52,265 bases of DNA from Maricaulis salignorans (GTDB lineage Bacteria; Pseudomonadota; Alphaproteobacteria; Caulobacterales; Aquidulcibacteraceae), in contig CAMDDL010000016.1 in the NCBI GenBank assembly GCA_945891505.1, positions 1 to 52,265 of the forward strand, read 5' to 3'. This document shows positions 23,760 through 35,078 of the stretch, piece after piece. Each line of letters begins with the position of its first letter. Position 1 is the first letter of the stretch. A program made the position numbers and the translations under genes. The notes under the pieces are model-generated. The model was not told the origin of the DNA and did no database searches. It saw only the letters and a program-made list of their open reading frames with translations.

Positions 23760-24458
23760 TTAAGGTGCGTCGACCAATACCAGTTCGGCGTCCACAATTG
23801 CTTTAATGGTCAAAAGAGGCTCATCCAAAATAGCGGCCGCGTCGCGCTCATAGAGGTCGACGCCATTGAGTTCGACGACGCCTTTAGCGGCGGCCAAATA
23901 GGCGTGACGGCCAGCGCCCAGATCATAGGTGACGCTTTCACCTGCCTTCAAAGTCGCACCCAAGACACGGGCCTGTTGGCGGATCGGCAAAGCGCCTTCA
24001 TCTTCTGCAAAACCAGACGCCAAGGTCACAAATTGACCCGAACGATCACCTTTGGGGAATTTTGCTGCCCCCCAAGACGGAGCCACTCCAGCGCTTTCTG
24101 GCAAGATCCAGATTTGGAAAAGCGTGGTTTTCTCGTCTTCCATGTTGTACTCGGCATGGGTGATCCCCGTACCGGCGCTCATGACCTGAACGTCGCCAGC
24201 CTCCGTGCGACCGACATTGCCCAAGCTGTCCTTGTGGGTGATTGCACCTTCGCGCACATAGGTGATGATTTCCATGTCCGCATGGCCATGGGGATCAAAG
24301 CCCGTGCCTGGAGCAATCTCGTCATCATTCCACACCCGGATCGTGCCCCATTGGGTCCGCTTTGGGTCGTGATATTGGCCAAAGGAGAAATGGTGTCGGG
24401 CGTTGAGCCAGCTATTTTTAAACCGGCCCAGACTGTTGAATTCGCGTTTCTCAATCAT
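23760..24458 (-). CDS. Pirin family protein
   Basis: 232 residues with the bicupin fold. The N-terminal cupin has the metal ligands FDPHGHADMEIITYV (two His and a Glu) and a further His in AGTGITHAEYN; the C-terminal cupin has lost its metal site, as in most pirins. Bacterial pirins often have quercetinase-like activity or redox-sensor roles; which one cannot be told. It is directly followed, 11 bases upstream in the operon, by the flavodoxin gene at 24470-25036, and both are divergent from a LysR regulator, a typical redox/quinone-stress arrangement. Confidence 0.9.
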   Translation of the reverse strand: MIEKREFNSLGRFKNSWLNARHHFSFGQYHDPKRTQWGTIRVWNDDEIAPGTGFDPHGHADMEIITYVREGAITHKDSLGNVGRTEAGDVQVMSAGTGITHAEYNMEDEKTTLFQIWILPESAGVAPSWGAAKFPKGDRSGQFVTLASGFAEDEGALPIRQQARVLGATLKAGESVTYDLGAGRHAYLAAAKGVVELNGVDLYERDAAAILDEPLLTIKAIVDAELVLVDAP

Positions 24459-24469
24459 GGCTTAGCCTT

Positions 24470-25036
24470 TCATTTTTTGTGTGATTTCTGCGATGCGGAC
24501 GCCATAGAGGCGGGCAAATTCGCGGTCGCCAGGGGCGGGGTGATGTCGGGTGCCGCATTGTCAGACTGGGTGGCAACACCGACATAATAGCCTAAACGAT
24601 TGACCACGTCAGGGGCTGCGTCACTATTGCTATGCGCGCCAGGTGCCAGACCTGTGCCGACCCAAATCATGCCTTGCTGCATGGCCAAGGTCAGGATCGA
24701 GTTTAGGGAATTGGCTTTATCGCCAGCAAAGCTCAAGGAATTGGTGAAACCACCAGCCACTTTGTCTTTCCAGCCCAATGTGAACCAGACTTTTGAACTG
24801 GCCTCAAAAAAGGCTTTCAAGGGCGCAGAGATATCACCCATATAGGTTGGTGCGCCAAAGATGATGGCGTCTGCGGTAGTTGCTTCATCCAAGATCGCGC
24901 TGAAATCCTGCGCAGCAGACTCAATTTTCAAAAGCGCGGCTTCACCACCGGCCTCGGTCACACCTTTGGCGACATGTTCTGCCACAACAGCCGTATGGCC
25001 ATAACCGGAATGATAGATAATTGCGATTTTCGTCAT
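24470..25036 (-). CDS. Flavodoxin-fold NAD(P)H-quinone reductase-like protein
   Basis: 188 residues. The FMN phosphate-binding loop YHSGYGHTAVVAEHV stands at the N-terminus (residues 8-22), with FGAPTYMGDISAPLKAF as the second and GFTNSLSFAGDK as the third flavin loop: the WrbA-like NADPH-dependent FMN reductase group. It probably makes two-electron reductions of quinones. First gene of the pair with pirin; divergent from LysR at 25178. WrbA itself has the longer loops and a slightly greater length, so I call it only related. Confidence 0.87.
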   Translation of the reverse strand: MTKIAIIYHSGYGHTAVVAEHVAKGVTEAGGEAALLKIESAAQDFSAILDEATTADAIIFGAPTYMGDISAPLKAFFEASSKVWFTLGWKDKVAGGFTNSLSFAGDKANSLNSILTLAMQQGMIWVGTGLAPGAHSNSDAAPDVVNRLGYYVGVATQSDNAAPDITPPLATANLPASMASASQKSHKK

Positions 25037-25134
25037 GGGAGTAGACCTTTTTTCAATCCGTCGTCAAAGATGCGACAGATGTTGAAACGCCTTATGGACG
25101 AAAGAGGATTGTTCGAATACTAGGGAAAAATGAA

Positions 25135-25149
25135 ACCGATTGTTTCGGT
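25135..25149. promoter_or_regulatory. Candidate LysR binding site
   Basis: ACCGA-N5-TCGGT is a perfect inverted repeat 28 bases before the LysR start codon and in the intergenic region shared with the flavodoxin-pirin genes. LysR regulators usually bind T-N11-A palindromes; this one has a shorter core, so it is only a candidate. Confidence 0.3.
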
Positions 25150-25177
25150 ATTTGTATCAGTTAGTGGTGGGGCGCAG

Positions 25178-26089
25178 ATGAGCCTTGATCTCGATCTATT
25201 GACGACCTTTGCCAAAGTCGCTGAGCGCTCCAGCGTGACCGCAGCGGCTCGCGATTTGAATTTGTCTAAGGCGACGGTGTCAAAGCAGATTGCAGAGCTG
25301 GAGCAAAAGCTTGGGGTTTTGCTGTTTGCCCGCACGACACGCCTCTTTTCGCTCACAGATGCTGGCCAGCGGGCCTATGCCCGGGCGCAGCGCATCATGG
25401 AAGAGGCCGACGCCTTAGCCGATGAAGCGCGTGAAAGCCGCGAAGTGCCACGTGGCAATTTGAAGATCGCAGCACCACAGGCATTCGCGCGCCTATGGCT
25501 GGCAGACCTCTTGCCTGAATTCATCCGCGCCTATCCTGAAATCAGCCTCGAGTTTGGCGTGGATGAGCGCACGGTCGATATGGTGGCGGACAATTTTGAT
25601 GTAGCGATCCGCATCGGCACCATGCCAGATTCAAGCCTTTTGGCACGCAAGCTTGCGCCGGTGCGTTTGTTCACGGTCGCGGCCCCCGCTTATTGGCAAG
25701 AGCGTGGCAAGCCGCGCAGGCCAGAAGACCTCGCGATGCATTGCTGTTTTCGCTACAGCAATACCCCCAATCATTCGCTCTGGCGCTATGTTGATGCCGA
25801 CGGCAATGATCTGCGTGTGCGGGTGCAAGGGCCGATCACCATCAATGGCGGTGAGATCGAAATGCCAGCCCTGCGCGAAGGCCTTGGCGTAGCCTATCTG
25901 CCGGACTTTTTGGTCTGCGATGATTTGCGTGCGGGTAAGTTAGAGCGGGCGCTGGAAGACTTTCGCTCACCAGAATTGACGCTGCATCTCTTAAGTCCGC
26001 CGGGTAGGGGCAAGCCTAAGCGCTTGGAAGTATTTGCCGATTTTATGGTCAAAAAGTTTGGCGGGCGAATTCCGCCTTGGCATATCTAG
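25178..26089 (+). CDS. LysR family transcriptional regulator
   Basis: 303 residues. The winged helix-turn-helix is at residues 3-62 (FAKVAERSSVTAAARDLNLSK with TVSKQIAELEQKLG), followed by a linker and a periplasmic-binding-like effector domain from about residue 90. It resembles the LTTR group next to pirin/quinone reductase genes. The ATG at 25178 gives the usual short N-terminus; an upstream in-frame ATG at 25130 would overlap the palindrome at 25135. Divergent from the flavodoxin-pirin pair and likely its regulator. Its stop is directly adjacent to that of the convergent META-domain gene. Confidence 0.92.
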   Translation: MSLDLDLLTTFAKVAERSSVTAAARDLNLSKATVSKQIAELEQKLGVLLFARTTRLFSLTDAGQRAYARAQRIMEEADALADEARESREVPRGNLKIAAPQAFARLWLADLLPEFIRAYPEISLEFGVDERTVDMVADNFDVAIRIGTMPDSSLLARKLAPVRLFTVAAPAYWQERGKPRRPEDLAMHCCFRYSNTPNHSLWRYVDADGNDLRVRVQGPITINGGEIEMPALREGLGVAYLPDFLVCDDLRAGKLERALEDFRSPELTLHLLSPPGRGKPKRLEVFADFMVKKFGGRIPPWHI

Positions 26090-26917
26090 CTAGTCGCCCG
26101 CTTCAAAGACCAGCACATCTGGCGACCTGCTGGATTTGAGGATGAGTTGGTTACCCGTCAAACTGATCTGATCGACTTGGCTGAGGGCCGCCATAAAGGC
26201 CGCTTCGGTGGCCATAGGGTCACCAATTGCCGCCAAGCAAGCTCGCTCGGTCTGCATCATATTCATGAAGCGCGATTTTCCTGCCGAGCGCTGGTGCACG
26301 CCGGAAAACTGATTGCACCCGGTCGACCCGCTAATGCGATTGGATTCAAACGTAACTTGTGGCCGCAGGTTTTGGCGATCTAGTGCCTGCCCATTCAAGC
26401 TGAGCAAGGTCCAGGATTTGCCATAGAGACTTGGCCCAGTCTCCGGCCGCGCGCTAATGGTTTGGAGCCGCGCCAATACGCGACCAGTGGCCGATAGCAA
26501 GCGCACTTCACTGCCAAATTTGCTGATCTGATTGGTGGCGCGCAAAGCAGCCAACATCTGGACTTCTAAATTCTTGGCGGGGCCAATACAGGCCATCTTG
26601 GTTAGGCCGAGTGGCCCAAAGCGCGTCGATTGCGCGCCGGATCGCACGAGCTTCCCGCTGAATCGATTGCAGCCGGTTGAGCCACGAACACCATCGTCAG
26701 GCAAAAAGATCAGGGTGGCCTTTGGGGCATCACCATTATGATTGAGCGGGCGACCACCCAACTCGCTGGCCACAAACTCCCCCTCCAGCACCAAAACGGG
26801 CTTGGGTGCGCCTATTGAAGGTGCATGAACGCCATGGCTAAGCGCGGGGCTGGCGACGAGTGCTGCCAGCCCGTACAAAGCGAGCGCGAGGCCAGACTTG
26901 CTTAGACGGGATCCCAC
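26090..26917 (-). CDS. Two-domain META/HslJ-like secreted protein
   Basis: 275 residues from a GTG at 26917. This start gives a signal peptide (SKSGLALALYGLAALVASPALSHG); a longer frame to 27004 would lie 103 bases within the SDR gene and put a charged stretch before it. Two META domains follow, each with the family's GSTGCNRFSG/GSTGCNQFSG motif and a later MACIG/RACLA partner Cys, so each domain probably has a disulfide. META proteins of the HslJ type are linked with heat and novobiocin tolerance, but their biochemical role is unknown. It overlaps the end of the SDR gene by 16 bases. Confidence 0.82.
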   Translation of the reverse strand: MGSRLSKSGLALALYGLAALVASPALSHGVHAPSIGAPKPVLVLEGEFVASELGGRPLNHNGDAPKATLIFLPDDGVRGSTGCNRFSGKLVRSGAQSTRFGPLGLTKMACIGPAKNLEVQMLAALRATNQISKFGSEVRLLSATGRVLARLQTISARPETGPSLYGKSWTLLSLNGQALDRQNLRPQVTFESNRISGSTGCNQFSGVHQRSAGKSRFMNMMQTERACLAAIGDPMATEAAFMAALSQVDQISLTGNQLILKSSRSPDVLVFEAGD

Positions 26918-27819
26918 GTGAAGACGCCTGCTGTTGCTTCCAAGCCCATGAACCCACCTTTCAAAGCGGGCAGTCCATGTTCGATCAGTGTCTCTGGTGT
27001 CCATCCGTCAATCCTCGATACCGAGCGGACTGGCCTTGGTTGGTCAAAGACGACCACTTCATTGCCGCGTACGCCGAATATTTGACCTGTTACATGGCTG
27101 GCTGCAGCTGAACACAGGCTGACTGCGAAGGTGGCGACCTGATCGGCGCGCATCCGGGTGCGAATACGCTCAACGCGTTGAGCACTGGCTTCATCCTTCA
27201 CGGGGATGGTGGCGATCATCCGCGTCCAAGCAAACGGTGCAATAACGTTGGAGCGGACATTTTTTAATGCGCCTTCCATCGCGATAATGCGGGACAGACC
27301 GGCTACACCCATTTTTGCGGCGGCATAATTGGCTTGGCCAATATTGCCGATGATGCCGGAGGTGGAGGTAAAGAGCACATAGGCCCCGTCTTGTTGTTCG
27401 CGGAACAACTCAACACTGGCGCGGGTGACATTATAAGCACCGCGCAAATGCACATCGATCACCGCATCCCAGTCGGGCTCAGACATTTTGTGGAACATGC
27501 CATCGCGCAAGATGCCAGCTGGATTAATAATGGCATGCAGGCCACCAAACTCATCCTTGGCTTGCTCAATCATGCCTTTGACAGCGGCAAAATCGGTCAC
27601 CGATTCAGAATTGGCAACAGCCTCGCCGCCCGCTGCTTTGATCTCATCGGCGACCGCTTGGGCTGGCCCGACTGAGCCTTCATCGCCGCCCGTTACAGAG
27701 CCGCCCAAATCATTGACGACAACTTTGGCCCCAGCAGCAGCGGCTTGCAGCGCGCATTCGCGGCCAATGCCATTACCACCGCCTGTAATCAGAATGACTT
27801 TACCGTCTAAAACGCCCAT
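26902..27819 (-). CDS. Short-chain dehydrogenase, MFE-2-like
   Basis: 305 residues. The cofactor motif GGGNGIG at residues 13-19, the VVNDLGGSVTGGDEG stretch typical of the dehydrogenase part of peroxisomal-type multifunctional enzyme 2, catalytic Ser in FTSTSGIIG, and YAAAK with the Tyr-Lys pair. The NNAG structural motif reads INPAGILRD, a Pro for Asn. A likely role is oxidation of a hydroxyacyl-CoA in beta-oxidation of fatty or branched chains, but no partner thiolase or hydratase is adjacent. The C-terminal 35 residues (SRIDGWTPETLIEHGLPALKG) are the usual tail of such SDRs. Confidence 0.86.
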   Translation of the reverse strand: MGVLDGKVILITGGGNGIGRECALQAAAAGAKVVVNDLGGSVTGGDEGSVGPAQAVADEIKAAGGEAVANSESVTDFAAVKGMIEQAKDEFGGLHAIINPAGILRDGMFHKMSEPDWDAVIDVHLRGAYNVTRASVELFREQQDGAYVLFTSTSGIIGNIGQANYAAAKMGVAGLSRIIAMEGALKNVRSNVIAPFAWTRMIATIPVKDEASAQRVERIRTRMRADQVATFAVSLCSAAASHVTGQIFGVRGNEVVVFDQPRPVRSVSRIDGWTPETLIEHGLPALKGGFMGLEATAGVFTWDPV

Positions 27820-27861
27820 GGTCGTGCTCCCTAATCTTATGTTTCGTTGAGATTAGCCCGA

Positions 27862-29136
27862 TCAAGACCCCTTGGTCGAGCCCTGATTTTCTGGCACTGC
27901 ATCTTCAAAGCGGTCGGCCTCAGCCAAGGGCTTGAACAGGCGCATCCACGCCCCTGCGATGAATACCGCGCCAATACCGCCGGCGACAACCGCGGTGACG
28001 GGGCCTAGCAGGCGGGCAGCGACCCCGGACTGGAATTCGCCCATTTCATTGGATGCTGAGATAAAGACAAAGCTGATGGCCGAAACCCGCCCACGCATCG
28101 CATCTGGCGTTGCCAATTGCACCAGTGAGGAGCGGACATAGACAGATATCATGTCAGCAGCACCGGCGAGCGCTAGGCAAGCCACTGAAATCCACAAGGT
28201 GGTGGACAGGCCAAAGCCCAAGGTGGCCAAGCCAAACACAAAGACCGCGCCAAACATCCAGCGTCCAACATTTCGTTCAATCGGCTTGATCGCCAAATAG
28301 ATTGACACAAGGCCCGCCCCGATCGCCCCGGCCGAGCGCAAAGCCCCCAGTGCCGCCGGTCCAGCATGAAGAATGTCGCGCGCAAAAACCGGGAGGAGGG
28401 CAGTAGCGCCAGCGAGCAGCACGACAGCTAGATCAAGGCTGAGGGCCCCCAAAACAATCTTATTGTCGCGCACATAGATCAGGCCTTCTTTGATCATTTC
28501 AAACGTGCGCCCGCTTTCAACTTTTTCTTGCGGCGGGGCTTTGGTCACAAAGGCGAGAAACCAGCCACAAATGAATAGTCCAAAGGCAACGCTGTAGGGC
28601 ACAGACGGGCCAAATTGAAACAACAGCCCACCCAGAGCAGGACCAATGACGGAGCCGCCTTGAAAGCTTAAAGACATCAGCGCGATGGCTTGGGGTAATT
28701 GCTCGCGTGGCACCAAGTTCGACACCATGGCAGAGCTGGCGGCTGGCAAAAATGCGTTCAGCATGCCCGTCACCATGGCAATTGCGAAGATGGCCGCAAT
28801 CAAGGCCGATGGTGCAAAGCCCGATGCCGTAACCAATGCGCTTGCAATCGCCACTTTAAGCGCAATGCAGACCAAGATGATCAGGCGGCGGTCAAACCGG
28901 TCTGCCGCTTGGCCGCCAAATAGCGATAAAATGAGTAGAGGGACGAATTGGGATAGACCAATGAGGCCCAGAAGAAACGCGCCTTCTTCAATCGTATCGC
29001 CGCGCGCGCGCGCAATGTCGTAGACCTGCCAGCCCATGGCGGTGATCTGAATCTGCGTGCCCAAGGTCCAGAAGACACGGGCGCACCAATAGCTGGTGAA
29101 GGACGCATGGGCGAAGGGGGCTAAAGATCGGCTCAC
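27862..29136 (-). CDS. MFS transporter, EntS/MFS_3-like
   Basis: 424 residues, about 12 membrane helices. It starts with SLAPFAHASFTSYWCARVFWTLGTQ and QITAMGWQVYDI, the opening of EntS-like MFS_3 exporters, and has the loop FGGQAADRFDRRL between helices 2 and 3. Related proteins export siderophores or drugs; the substrate is unknown. The start is GTG at 29136, with AGAAGG directly in front of it, a spacing that is too short, so a slightly different start is possible. It lies between the SDR gene and the M24 peptidase gene, all on the - strand. Confidence 0.86.
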   Translation of the reverse strand: MSRSLAPFAHASFTSYWCARVFWTLGTQIQITAMGWQVYDIARARGDTIEEGAFLLGLIGLSQFVPLLILSLFGGQAADRFDRRLIILVCIALKVAIASALVTASGFAPSALIAAIFAIAMVTGMLNAFLPAASSAMVSNLVPREQLPQAIALMSLSFQGGSVIGPALGGLLFQFGPSVPYSVAFGLFICGWFLAFVTKAPPQEKVESGRTFEMIKEGLIYVRDNKIVLGALSLDLAVVLLAGATALLPVFARDILHAGPAALGALRSAGAIGAGLVSIYLAIKPIERNVGRWMFGAVFVFGLATLGFGLSTTLWISVACLALAGAADMISVYVRSSLVQLATPDAMRGRVSAISFVFISASNEMGEFQSGVAARLLGPVTAVVAGGIGAVFIAGAWMRLFKPLAEADRFEDAVPENQGSTKGS

Positions 29137-29192
29137 CCTTCTGTGATGGGTCAGCCGACCTTTCAGGTCAATGGACTAAAGGCGAGAAAGAC

Positions 29193-31004
29193 CTAAAGCG
29201 GCGCAGTTGCAGCCTCGAGCCAAGCCCGCACATCGGCTTCAACGCGTGGCCCAATTTCAGCGAGAACTTTGGCGTGATAGCTGTTCAACCAAGCCCGCTC
29301 TGCCTCAGTCAACATCTCCACCACGATCAAGCGGCGATCAATCGGCGCAAGTGTCAGGGTTTCAAAGCCCAGCATCGGCCGCTCGCCACCCTCAATTGGG
29401 GTAGCTGGCGTCACATATTGCAGATTTTCCGTGCGAATGCCGTAGCCGTCGATTTTGTAGAAGCCAGGCTCGTTCGAGACGATCATGCCGGGTTCTAACG
29501 CCACGTGATTGGGCACTTTGGCAATGCGGTGCGGGCCTTCATGCACGCCCAGATAGGAGCCAACGCCATGGCCGGTACCATGGTCATAATCAAAGCCACC
29601 TTCCCAAAGGCTCATGCGGGCCAAAGCATCGAGAGCAGAGCCTGTGGTGCCTTTTGGGAAGCGGACACGCGAGAGAGCGATATGGCCTTTAAGAACGCGG
29701 GTGAAACGGTCCTGCATTTCAGCGCTTGGGGTACCGACTGCCACCGTACGGGTCACGTCGGTCGTTCCGTCGAGATATTGGCCGCCTGAATCAAGTAAGA
29801 ACAGATTGTTCTGATCTACCTTGCGATTGCTTTCGACGGTAACCCGATAATGTGGGAAAGCCCCGTTGGGACCAGCGCCCGAAATGGAGTCGAACGACAG
29901 ATCCTGCAACGCGCCTGTTGCCATCCGGAAGCCCTCGATGGCCTTACAAATGTCGATCTCGGTCAGTTGGCCCTTGGGCACCTCGACGTCAAACCAATGT
30001 AAGAAATTGGCAAGTGCGACGCCGTCGCGTGCATGGGCACGCTTGGTTCCGGCGATTTCAACGGCGTTTTTCAACGCGCGCGGCATAATGGTGGGGTCTG
30101 GCCCGCGGACGACTTCCGCGCCCGCGGCATGCAAAGCATCAAACACATGCGCGGAAGACAGGGTCGGATCGACCAAAATGCGCTTGCCTTTGGTTTGTTT
30201 AAGAGCCTCAACAAAGTCAGGTTCTGAACTGATCGAAACTTCATTGCCTAGGAAGCCGCGCAATTCTGGCGTCACTTTTTCAGGCTTCACAAACAATTGC
30301 GCCGTACCGTCTTTGTTGAGGATTGCGCTGCCCAAAGCCAAGGGCGTGCGCGTTACGTCCGTCCCACGAATATTGAACAGCCAAGCCAGAGCAGCTGGCG
30401 AGGTTAGAACGCTGGCTTCAATGCCATCACCTGACAGTTTTTCGCCAATGCGCGAGCGCTTAGAGGCGCTGCTTTCGCCCGAGAAGGTTTCAGGATGAGG
30501 GACGATTTCTGCGCGGGGCTCAGCGGGGCGGTCCTGCCAGGCTTGGTCAATCGGATTGACGCCCACGGCGACCAATTCGACGCCCGCTTGGACAGCAGAC
30601 TCTTTCAGTCGCGCTAGTGCGTCGGGCGGTACTAGGCGGGGATCATAGCCAATTTTTGCGCCCGATGGTGCCTCCGCCTTCAGCCAAACAGCCGGCCCTT
30701 GATCGACAAGGTCGCGTTGCTCAAACAATTCTGGCGCAGTTTGGCTGAGCGCCTGCTGCGTATAGCGCCCGTCTGAGAACAAATAAGCCTTATCGCGCAG
30801 GATGATTGCGGCACCAGCTGAGCCTGTAAAGCCCGTGGCCCAAGCCAAACGCTCAGCACAATCGGGTAGATACTCATTCTGCCATTCATCCTCATGCGGC
30901 ACAAAAAGGCCATCAAGGCCCAATTGCTCCAACTGAGCACGGATTAATGGGATTGCCTTACGGCCTTGGTCAGCGCCACCGCGCACGTCGTAGGTTTGAA
31001 ACAT
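29193..31004 (-). CDS. pepP: Xaa-Pro aminopeptidase (M24B family)
   Basis: 603 residues in the long, three-domain form found in alphaproteobacteria and eukaryotes (APP1-like). Two creatinase-type N-terminal domains take up residues 1-310 and the pita-bread catalytic domain the rest. The five metal ligands can be seen: Asp in FLLDSGGQYLDGTTDVTR (two), His in TGHGVGSYLGVHE, Glu in VSNEPGFY and Glu in IRTENLQY. It cuts N-terminal residues before proline in peptides; there is no signal peptide, so it is cytosolic. It diverges from the unknown gene at 31164. Symbol is given by family, not by proven orthology. Confidence 0.88.
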   Translation of the reverse strand: MFQTYDVRGGADQGRKAIPLIRAQLEQLGLDGLFVPHEDEWQNEYLPDCAERLAWATGFTGSAGAAIILRDKAYLFSDGRYTQQALSQTAPELFEQRDLVDQGPAVWLKAEAPSGAKIGYDPRLVPPDALARLKESAVQAGVELVAVGVNPIDQAWQDRPAEPRAEIVPHPETFSGESSASKRSRIGEKLSGDGIEASVLTSPAALAWLFNIRGTDVTRTPLALGSAILNKDGTAQLFVKPEKVTPELRGFLGNEVSISSEPDFVEALKQTKGKRILVDPTLSSAHVFDALHAAGAEVVRGPDPTIMPRALKNAVEIAGTKRAHARDGVALANFLHWFDVEVPKGQLTEIDICKAIEGFRMATGALQDLSFDSISGAGPNGAFPHYRVTVESNRKVDQNNLFLLDSGGQYLDGTTDVTRTVAVGTPSAEMQDRFTRVLKGHIALSRVRFPKGTTGSALDALARMSLWEGGFDYDHGTGHGVGSYLGVHEGPHRIAKVPNHVALEPGMIVSNEPGFYKIDGYGIRTENLQYVTPATPIEGGERPMLGFETLTLAPIDRRLIVVEMLTEAERAWLNSYHAKVLAEIGPRVEADVRAWLEAATAPL

Positions 31005-31163
31005 GACATGAACCTAGAGCCATGGTCGAATTCGCGCAAGGCGATGGTGCTGAGGGATTCACAATTTGTTTGCACCCGATGGGTTAGAAGCGCGAATCTA
31101 GTCTTTCGCTGGTCCAAGTTTTGGTCAGCAGAAGCGTGCAGACTGGGAGGTCTCAAGAAGTAC

Positions 31164-32285
31164 ATGCGCGGTCTTCGAAGTCTTGAATCTTTGTATAAGA
31201 CGGCGTCGACCAGTCGTGTGCTCAATCTGTTTCAGGTTCATAATCAGAATAGCGAAGTCGATGAGTATGCGCGGCGTCCATTCTTTCAGGACCCGACCCT
31301 AAACCGCGCCATTTTTGTCAAACACCGTCTGCGTTCAGACGAAACTTATTTGATGCCCCGGTCCAGCCCAGTTGCGACGAAAATTATCTTTCCTTTTGAC
31401 AAGAAAACGCTGCGTGCTGGCGGCCAATCGATTTTGATCGGGCAATCGGGCTATCAGCAGACGCTGATTGAAATGCTGGGTGGTGAGCAGAGCCATATGG
31501 ACGAGGATTTCAGGCTTCTGGACCTCTTGTCGAAATTGCCATCCCTTGATCCCTTTTTGCTCAAAGAGACCTTAACCCGTTATGGCTTTGCGCCTGCGGA
31601 TTGTTACTTTGCCATGTCCAATGCTGATATTGAGCGGATGCGCAGCTTCGCGGGTGAGCAAATCCAGCAATTGATCACTTTGGCCTTTGGCGGCTCAAAC
31701 AATCAAATGGGGCATAGCATCAAGCGCATGGTTGATGCGATCCTGACGAAGGATACAGAATCCCGCTTGGACCCCTTGCGGATAACTTTGGGCTTAGATG
31801 GCCAACAGTTTGAGGATAGCATCTTTAGTTGGAAGGGCTTTTTGTACTTCAAATGGCAGTTTCGCGGTAGCATGGTGAAGCTGCAGTCCTTAGCCAGTGC
31901 CCTAGATCGCGTGTCCTTGGAAGGCGCGGTAGATCGGGACCTAGAAACGACCATTGCCGAACAGCGGGTCGCCTTGAAGAAAGCGATCCAAAAAGCCGCG
32001 CGCGGCTGCGTCGCCATTTTGAGTCTCTATGATGATGCATTCAACGATTTGGTAGAGCATGGCAATGCGGCGGCATTCCGGAAATTCTTGTTGGAAGCGC
32101 CACGTCTGTTTATTGAACTGGGTCACAGTATGGGCGTCATTAGCCACATCACCAGTTTCTGGGACTATCGTTTCCCGATCCCGAACCGCTTGCATATGCA
32201 GGCTTCAGAATTCTACGAGATGCTGAATGAGTTTCTGACCAGCCTGACCGAAACCTCGTATTACGATCTGAGCCGCCGGGACTAA
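31164..32285 (+). CDS. Protein of unknown function, 373 residues
   Basis: Soluble, helical, without signal peptide or membrane segment. Residues about 70-150 contain alternating basic and aromatic stretches (HRLRSDETYLMPRSSP, KIIFPFDKKTLRAGG), and 180-340 look all-helical. A segment around FSWKGFLYFKWQFRGS is Trp/Phe-rich. I do not recognise the family. The frame is open upstream to 30966, but the ATG at 31164 starts MRGLRSLESLYKT and avoids overlap with the M24 peptidase promoter. It converges with prmA, 6 bases apart. Confidence 0.72.
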   Translation: MRGLRSLESLYKTASTSRVLNLFQVHNQNSEVDEYARRPFFQDPTLNRAIFVKHRLRSDETYLMPRSSPVATKIIFPFDKKTLRAGGQSILIGQSGYQQTLIEMLGGEQSHMDEDFRLLDLLSKLPSLDPFLLKETLTRYGFAPADCYFAMSNADIERMRSFAGEQIQQLITLAFGGSNNQMGHSIKRMVDAILTKDTESRLDPLRITLGLDGQQFEDSIFSWKGFLYFKWQFRGSMVKLQSLASALDRVSLEGAVDRDLETTIAEQRVALKKAIQKAARGCVAILSLYDDAFNDLVEHGNAAAFRKFLLEAPRLFIELGHSMGVISHITSFWDYRFPIPNRLHMQASEFYEMLNEFLTSLTETSYYDLSRRD

Positions 32286-32291
32286 ATGCGC

Positions 32292-33158
32292 TCAGTTGAT
32301 GCGAATGGGTCGGCGGTAGGTCAGAGTTGACCAATTCTCTTTCCGATAGCGATGTTCTAGGACCAGACCCCGTTGGCCATAGGCGCGACGAATGGCTGGC
32401 TCTTGGTGGGTCAAGAGGCCCGATAACACGATACGGCCGCCTGGCTTCACAATGCTCGCCAAGTCTGGCGACAGGCGAACCAAGGGCTTCATCAAAATAT
32501 TCGCAAAGACCAGATCAAACGGCCCTTGTGACCGGATCAGCGCCCGACGCACCCCATTGGCGACATAGGTGCGGACCTTTGGGCCAACGCGGTTGAGTTT
32601 GGTATTTAGGCCCGCAATATAATTGGCGCGGGGATCAATCTCTGTCCCAACTATAACGCGGCTGCCGGTTTTCGCCGCACCGATGGCCAGAATGGCAGAC
32701 CCGGTTCCGACGTCTAGAACCCGCTGCGGACGTTTGCCGCGGGTCAATAGGCGGTCGAGTGCCAAGAGACAGCCTGAAGTCGTCCCGTGGTGACCGGTAC
32801 CAAAGGCTTCGCCAGCATCAATGATGATTTCTACAGTGCCGTTCTTGGCTTTGCCAACATCGTGGCTGCCCACAACCATAAACCGACCCGCAGGAACCGG
32901 TGGCAGGCCTTCAAGCGACATTTTTACCCAATCGGCATCTTCCAAGGGCGCTAGGCGGGCGTCCAAATCGATGTCCGACAAGGCGATTGCGCCCACGCCC
33001 AATTGGGCCGATTCCAGCGTATAGGCATAGGCTTCAAGTTTAAATTGGCGGCGTTCTAGCTCCCACCAGCCGACAGCCCCAAAGCCACCGAGTGCATCAA
33101 GGAGTTTCGAAGCGGCTTCAATGGCGGCGCGCGGACCAGTGGCGAGGATCAGATACAT
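32292..33158 (-). CDS. prmA: Ribosomal protein L11 methyltransferase
   Basis: Methylates Lys and the N-terminus of ribosomal protein L11 with SAM. In 288 residues the N-terminal substrate-binding domain (about 1-110) is followed by the methyltransferase with the PrmA-specific GEAFGTGHHGTTSGCLLAL and the SAM motif LDVGTGSAILAIG, then FANILMKPL and the C-terminal GLLTHQE. It is separated by 132 bases from the divergent serS; their shared region has no clear operator. An ordinary housekeeping gene. Confidence 0.93.
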   Translation of the reverse strand: MYLILATGPRAAIEAASKLLDALGGFGAVGWWELERRQFKLEAYAYTLESAQLGVGAIALSDIDLDARLAPLEDADWVKMSLEGLPPVPAGRFMVVGSHDVGKAKNGTVEIIIDAGEAFGTGHHGTTSGCLLALDRLLTRGKRPQRVLDVGTGSAILAIGAAKTGSRVIVGTEIDPRANYIAGLNTKLNRVGPKVRTYVANGVRRALIRSQGPFDLVFANILMKPLVRLSPDLASIVKPGGRIVLSGLLTHQEPAIRRAYGQRGLVLEHRYRKENWSTLTYRRPIRIN

Positions 33159-33281
33159 GCCCGCGAAATAGAACCCGCAGCAGATTTTGTCGAGTTGGAC
33201 GGGCAGTCTGGTTCATTTGCCTGCGCGCGCGCTCTTTCAGGCGCGTCCAACGCGCGCTATCAGGAGCGCCTAACAACATAG

Positions 33282-34993
<1,712 letters not shown>

Positions 34994-35078
34994 ACACCCC
35001 TGTTGGAAGAAACTTTACACTTGCCAAATATACAGGAAGGTGACCAAAAAGCACCCTGTTCGTTTCGAGGCTATACCC

